From an uncultured Acholeplasmataceae bacterium (GTDB taxonomy: Bacteria; Bacillota_I; Bacilli_A; Acholeplasmatales; Acholeplasmataceae), in the NCBI GenBank assembly GCA_937983315.1, contig CALKAH010000278.1, positions 1 to 7,600 on the forward strand: a stretch of DNA of 7,600 nucleotides, written 5' to 3'. A program made the position numbers and the translations under genes. Below the pieces are notes generated by a model. It was given only the letters and a program-made list of their open reading frames with translations, searched no databases and had not been told where the DNA came from. Shown piece by piece: positions 6,244 through 7,600 of this stretch. Within the stretch, counting starts at the first letter, position 1. Each line of letters starts with the position of its first letter.

Positions 6244-6431
6244 CGACGATTCCCTATAAACGATTTTTAGAGAGGACCCTTATACATAACGATTCATTAT
6301 GTTCAGTTTCAGTTATGGACTAATGAAAAACGTGTATCAGTTTGATGCATGAGTTATGTAACAATCATTTTGGCTCATCCACATGTTTTATTTAGTATCA
6401 TAATAATTTGATTGGGTTTCAGTTTTTGCAT
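6244..6431. repeat. Diverged intergenic duplicate, copy 2
   Basis: Partner of 5581-5809, with the three matching blocks in the same order and indels between them. On the minus strand the fragments SLVH, MYK and K.F..NRR parallel those of copy 1 in the same relative frame, again interrupted by stops. The 294-bp gap 6196-6489 holds no other supported gene. Confidence 0.5.
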
Positions 6432-6489
6432 GCATATAGGGAACATAAAGTGAGAGTTTTTTGATATAGTGAAATTGTTTGTGAGTTGA

Positions 6490-6909
6490 TTATAGAGTGA
6501 GATTTCTTATTAGTTCCGTCAATAATTTTTCACTAAATTGGATAGCATCCATCTCAATTGCCTGCGTTTCATAACCATAGGTATTTGGCTTTATATAATT
6601 TGTAAACTCCTGTTTCCATTGATCTGTCGACTGGCTGTCGCATTTCATGATATCTGGAAAATCAATACATGCTTTCTGATAAGCGTGTCTGGTTTCATGA
6701 AAACTACATTTTAATATTTCGAGATTTTGTGCTGTATTGATCCAATCTTTGTTGAAAACTATTTTGTATGAATCTTCTTTAAAAATAGCATTGATGTCAG
6801 GAGAAAAAAAAGAGCCAGGTTTAAATTCTACTGCTATGTTTTCTATACCCAAGTGTTTGGAAGCGTGATAGACTCCAAAAGATGCTAGTTGTTCTTTTCC
6901 TAAACTCAT
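6490..6909 (-). CDS. HExxH metalloprotease-like protein, ImmA-like
   Basis: From ATG 6909 the product has 139 residues. HETRH (71-75) inside SFHETRHAYQ is a zincin zinc-binding motif with Glu72 as the expected catalytic base. Glu119 in AIEMDAIQFS is a good candidate for the third zinc ligand. The arrangement matches small HExxH proteins of phages and integrative elements, related in layout to ImmA/IrrE (COG2856-like) peptidases that cleave a partner repressor. The gene lies 46 bp after the XRE regulator on the same strand, the usual order of such pairs, so the regulator is the likely substrate (inference). A longer form from TTG 6927 adds six residues with AAGGG 4 nt upstream; I prefer ATG 6909, which has only a weak GGTG signal, so the start is uncertain. 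No signal peptide. Confidence 0.82.
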   Translation of the reverse strand: MSLGKEQLASFGVYHASKHLGIENIAVEFKPGSFFSPDINAIFKEDSYKIVFNKDWINTAQNLEILKCSFHETRHAYQKACIDFPDIMKCDSQSTDQWKQEFTNYIKPNTYGYETQAIEMDAIQFSEKLLTELIRNLTL

Positions 6910-6955
6910 GAATTCACACCGTTTCAATGATCCCTTCGATTTATTTTATAACTTA

Positions 6956-7459
6956 CTATATTCTTTTTTTGTATAGTGTTTTACTTATGGTATCAATTTT
7001 AGCTTGCAATAACATATCTATCCGTGATTTTATATTTTTTGATTTGGTCAACGTTTCTGCCAATTGGCTAGATAACGAAATAATTTCATTGGTTTTTGTA
7101 AATTCAATATTATTTCCGTTTGTTTTCTCAAATTGTTCCTTGTATAAGATGTCAAGGTTTTCATCAATTTTTACTGAATCATAGAATATAAATTCAAACA
7201 AGAAAAATAGTTCCGATAGATTTGACTTTTCGTTTTTATCAAACTTAGCAATGACACTTTCCAAAGGATATAAAAAAAGTAAGATAGGTACTTTGTAAAA
7301 TTTGCTAAATTTGTCTAGTAAATCAAAATTGAGCGATCTCTTATTTGATTCATACTTGCTATAAGCTTGCGCTGAAACACCAATACTATTTGCAACATCT
7401 TTTTGTTTATATCCATATCTATTTCGAAGATACTTTAAATTATTTGAAAGATTGTTCAT
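6956..7459 (-). CDS. XRE-family transcriptional regulator (repressor-like)
   Basis: From ATG 7459 the product has 167 residues. Residues 4-64 form a Cro/C1-type helix-turn-helix: LKYLRNRYGYKQKDVANSIG, then VSAQAYSKYESNKRSLNFDLL and LDKFSKFYKVPILLFLY. The remaining 100 residues are Lys/Glu/Asn-rich, mostly helical and of no family I recognise; they may dimerise or bind the protease. AGAGGA 6 nt before ATG 7459 decides the start over ATG 7489, which has no ribosome binding site. It is first in an operon with the HExxH gene. Such regulators usually repress their own promoter and element genes; the operator would lie in the short upstream region. Confidence 0.9.
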   Translation of the reverse strand: MNNLSNNLKYLRNRYGYKQKDVANSIGVSAQAYSKYESNKRSLNFDLLDKFSKFYKVPILLFLYPLESVIAKFDKNEKSNLSELFFLFEFIFYDSVKIDENLDILYKEQFEKTNGNNIEFTKTNEIISLSSQLAETLTKSKNIKSRIDMLLQAKIDTISKTLYKKRI

Positions 7460-7554
7460 ATTGATTCCTCTCTTTAATTGATCTACCATTATTTAAGCAT
7501 AAAATTGGTGTCTTTTTCACTATTTCATCGAAAACAATCAATAGTTGCCACTTT
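7460..7554. promoter_or_regulatory. Upstream region of the XRE regulator, cut by the adapter
   Basis: Only 95 bp of upstream DNA remain. A weak minus-strand pair GTGAAA/TTAAAT with an 18-nt spacer is possible. I see no clear operator palindrome. Any divergent gene, as is common next to such repressors, would lie beyond the contig end. Confidence 0.3.
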
Positions 7555-7600
7555 AGATCGGAAGAGCGTCGTGTAGGGAAAGAGTGTAGATCTCGGTGGT
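7555..7600. other. Illumina adapter, reverse complement (artefact)
   Basis: Begins AGATCGGAAGAGCGTCGTGT, the reverse complement of the P5/read-1 adapter, and mirrors bases 1-45. Both contig ends show the sequence expected from read-2 read-through on short inserts, so the contig was built from untrimmed reads. It is not a biological terminus. Confidence 0.98.

Noticed and set aside
7460..7489. Longer start of the XRE regulator at ATG 7489
   Set aside because: No Shine-Dalgarno; AGAGGA before ATG 7459 and the position of the HTH domain favour the shorter form.
1..7600. Terminal inverted repeats of a transposon or linear plasmid
   Set aside because: The repeats are exact Illumina adapter sequence.

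Overview
The window looks like an AT-rich contig from a low-GC Gram-positive-type bacterium, probably from a metagenome or draft assembly. The lipoprotein with InlB-type B repeats plus RCC1-like repeats is typical of Acholeplasma/Izemoplasma-like Mollicutes and related Firmicutes. Tryptophan is read only as TGG in the genes checked and TGA serves as a stop, which argues against the Mycoplasma/Spiroplasma code. Both ends (1-45 and 7555-7600) are Illumina P5/read-1 adapter in inverted orientation. They are library artefact, and only about 46-7554 is biological.

Left third: one large minus-strand gene (start 2484, cut off at the left end) encodes a secreted lipoprotein with about nine B-repeat modules followed by RCC1-like repeats. 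Its reading frame runs into the adapter, which would add a false C-terminus. It is divergent from a small serine recombinase (2722-3261, plus strand). The 237-bp region between them carries three GTGCAAAAA motifs, an inverted repeat and a 12-bp palindrome.

Right two thirds: six minus-strand genes. Three (3295-3663, 4723-5139, 5136-5504) are paralogues of a small protein family I do not recognise; two of them overlap by 4 bp as an operon. Next come a CxC..C/CxxC zinc-ribbon-like protein (5899-6195) with its own terminator, an HExxH metalloprotease-like protein (6490-6909) and an XRE-type DNA-binding regulator (6956-7459). The last two form an ImmR/ImmA-like pair, a common regulatory module of integrative elements and prophages. 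With the recombinase, this suggests an accessory or mobile region, but no element boundaries are visible.

Gene-poor stretches are not empty. 4113-4335 contains a cluster of inverted repeats that may be a structured RNA or DNA site. 4358-4469 holds a 40-bp perfect direct repeat. 4568-4620 is a strong bidirectional terminator. The gaps upstream of the genes at 5136 and 5899 contain two diverged copies of one sequence, probably decayed duplicates. The most novel items are the three-member paralogue family and the structured intergenic block.
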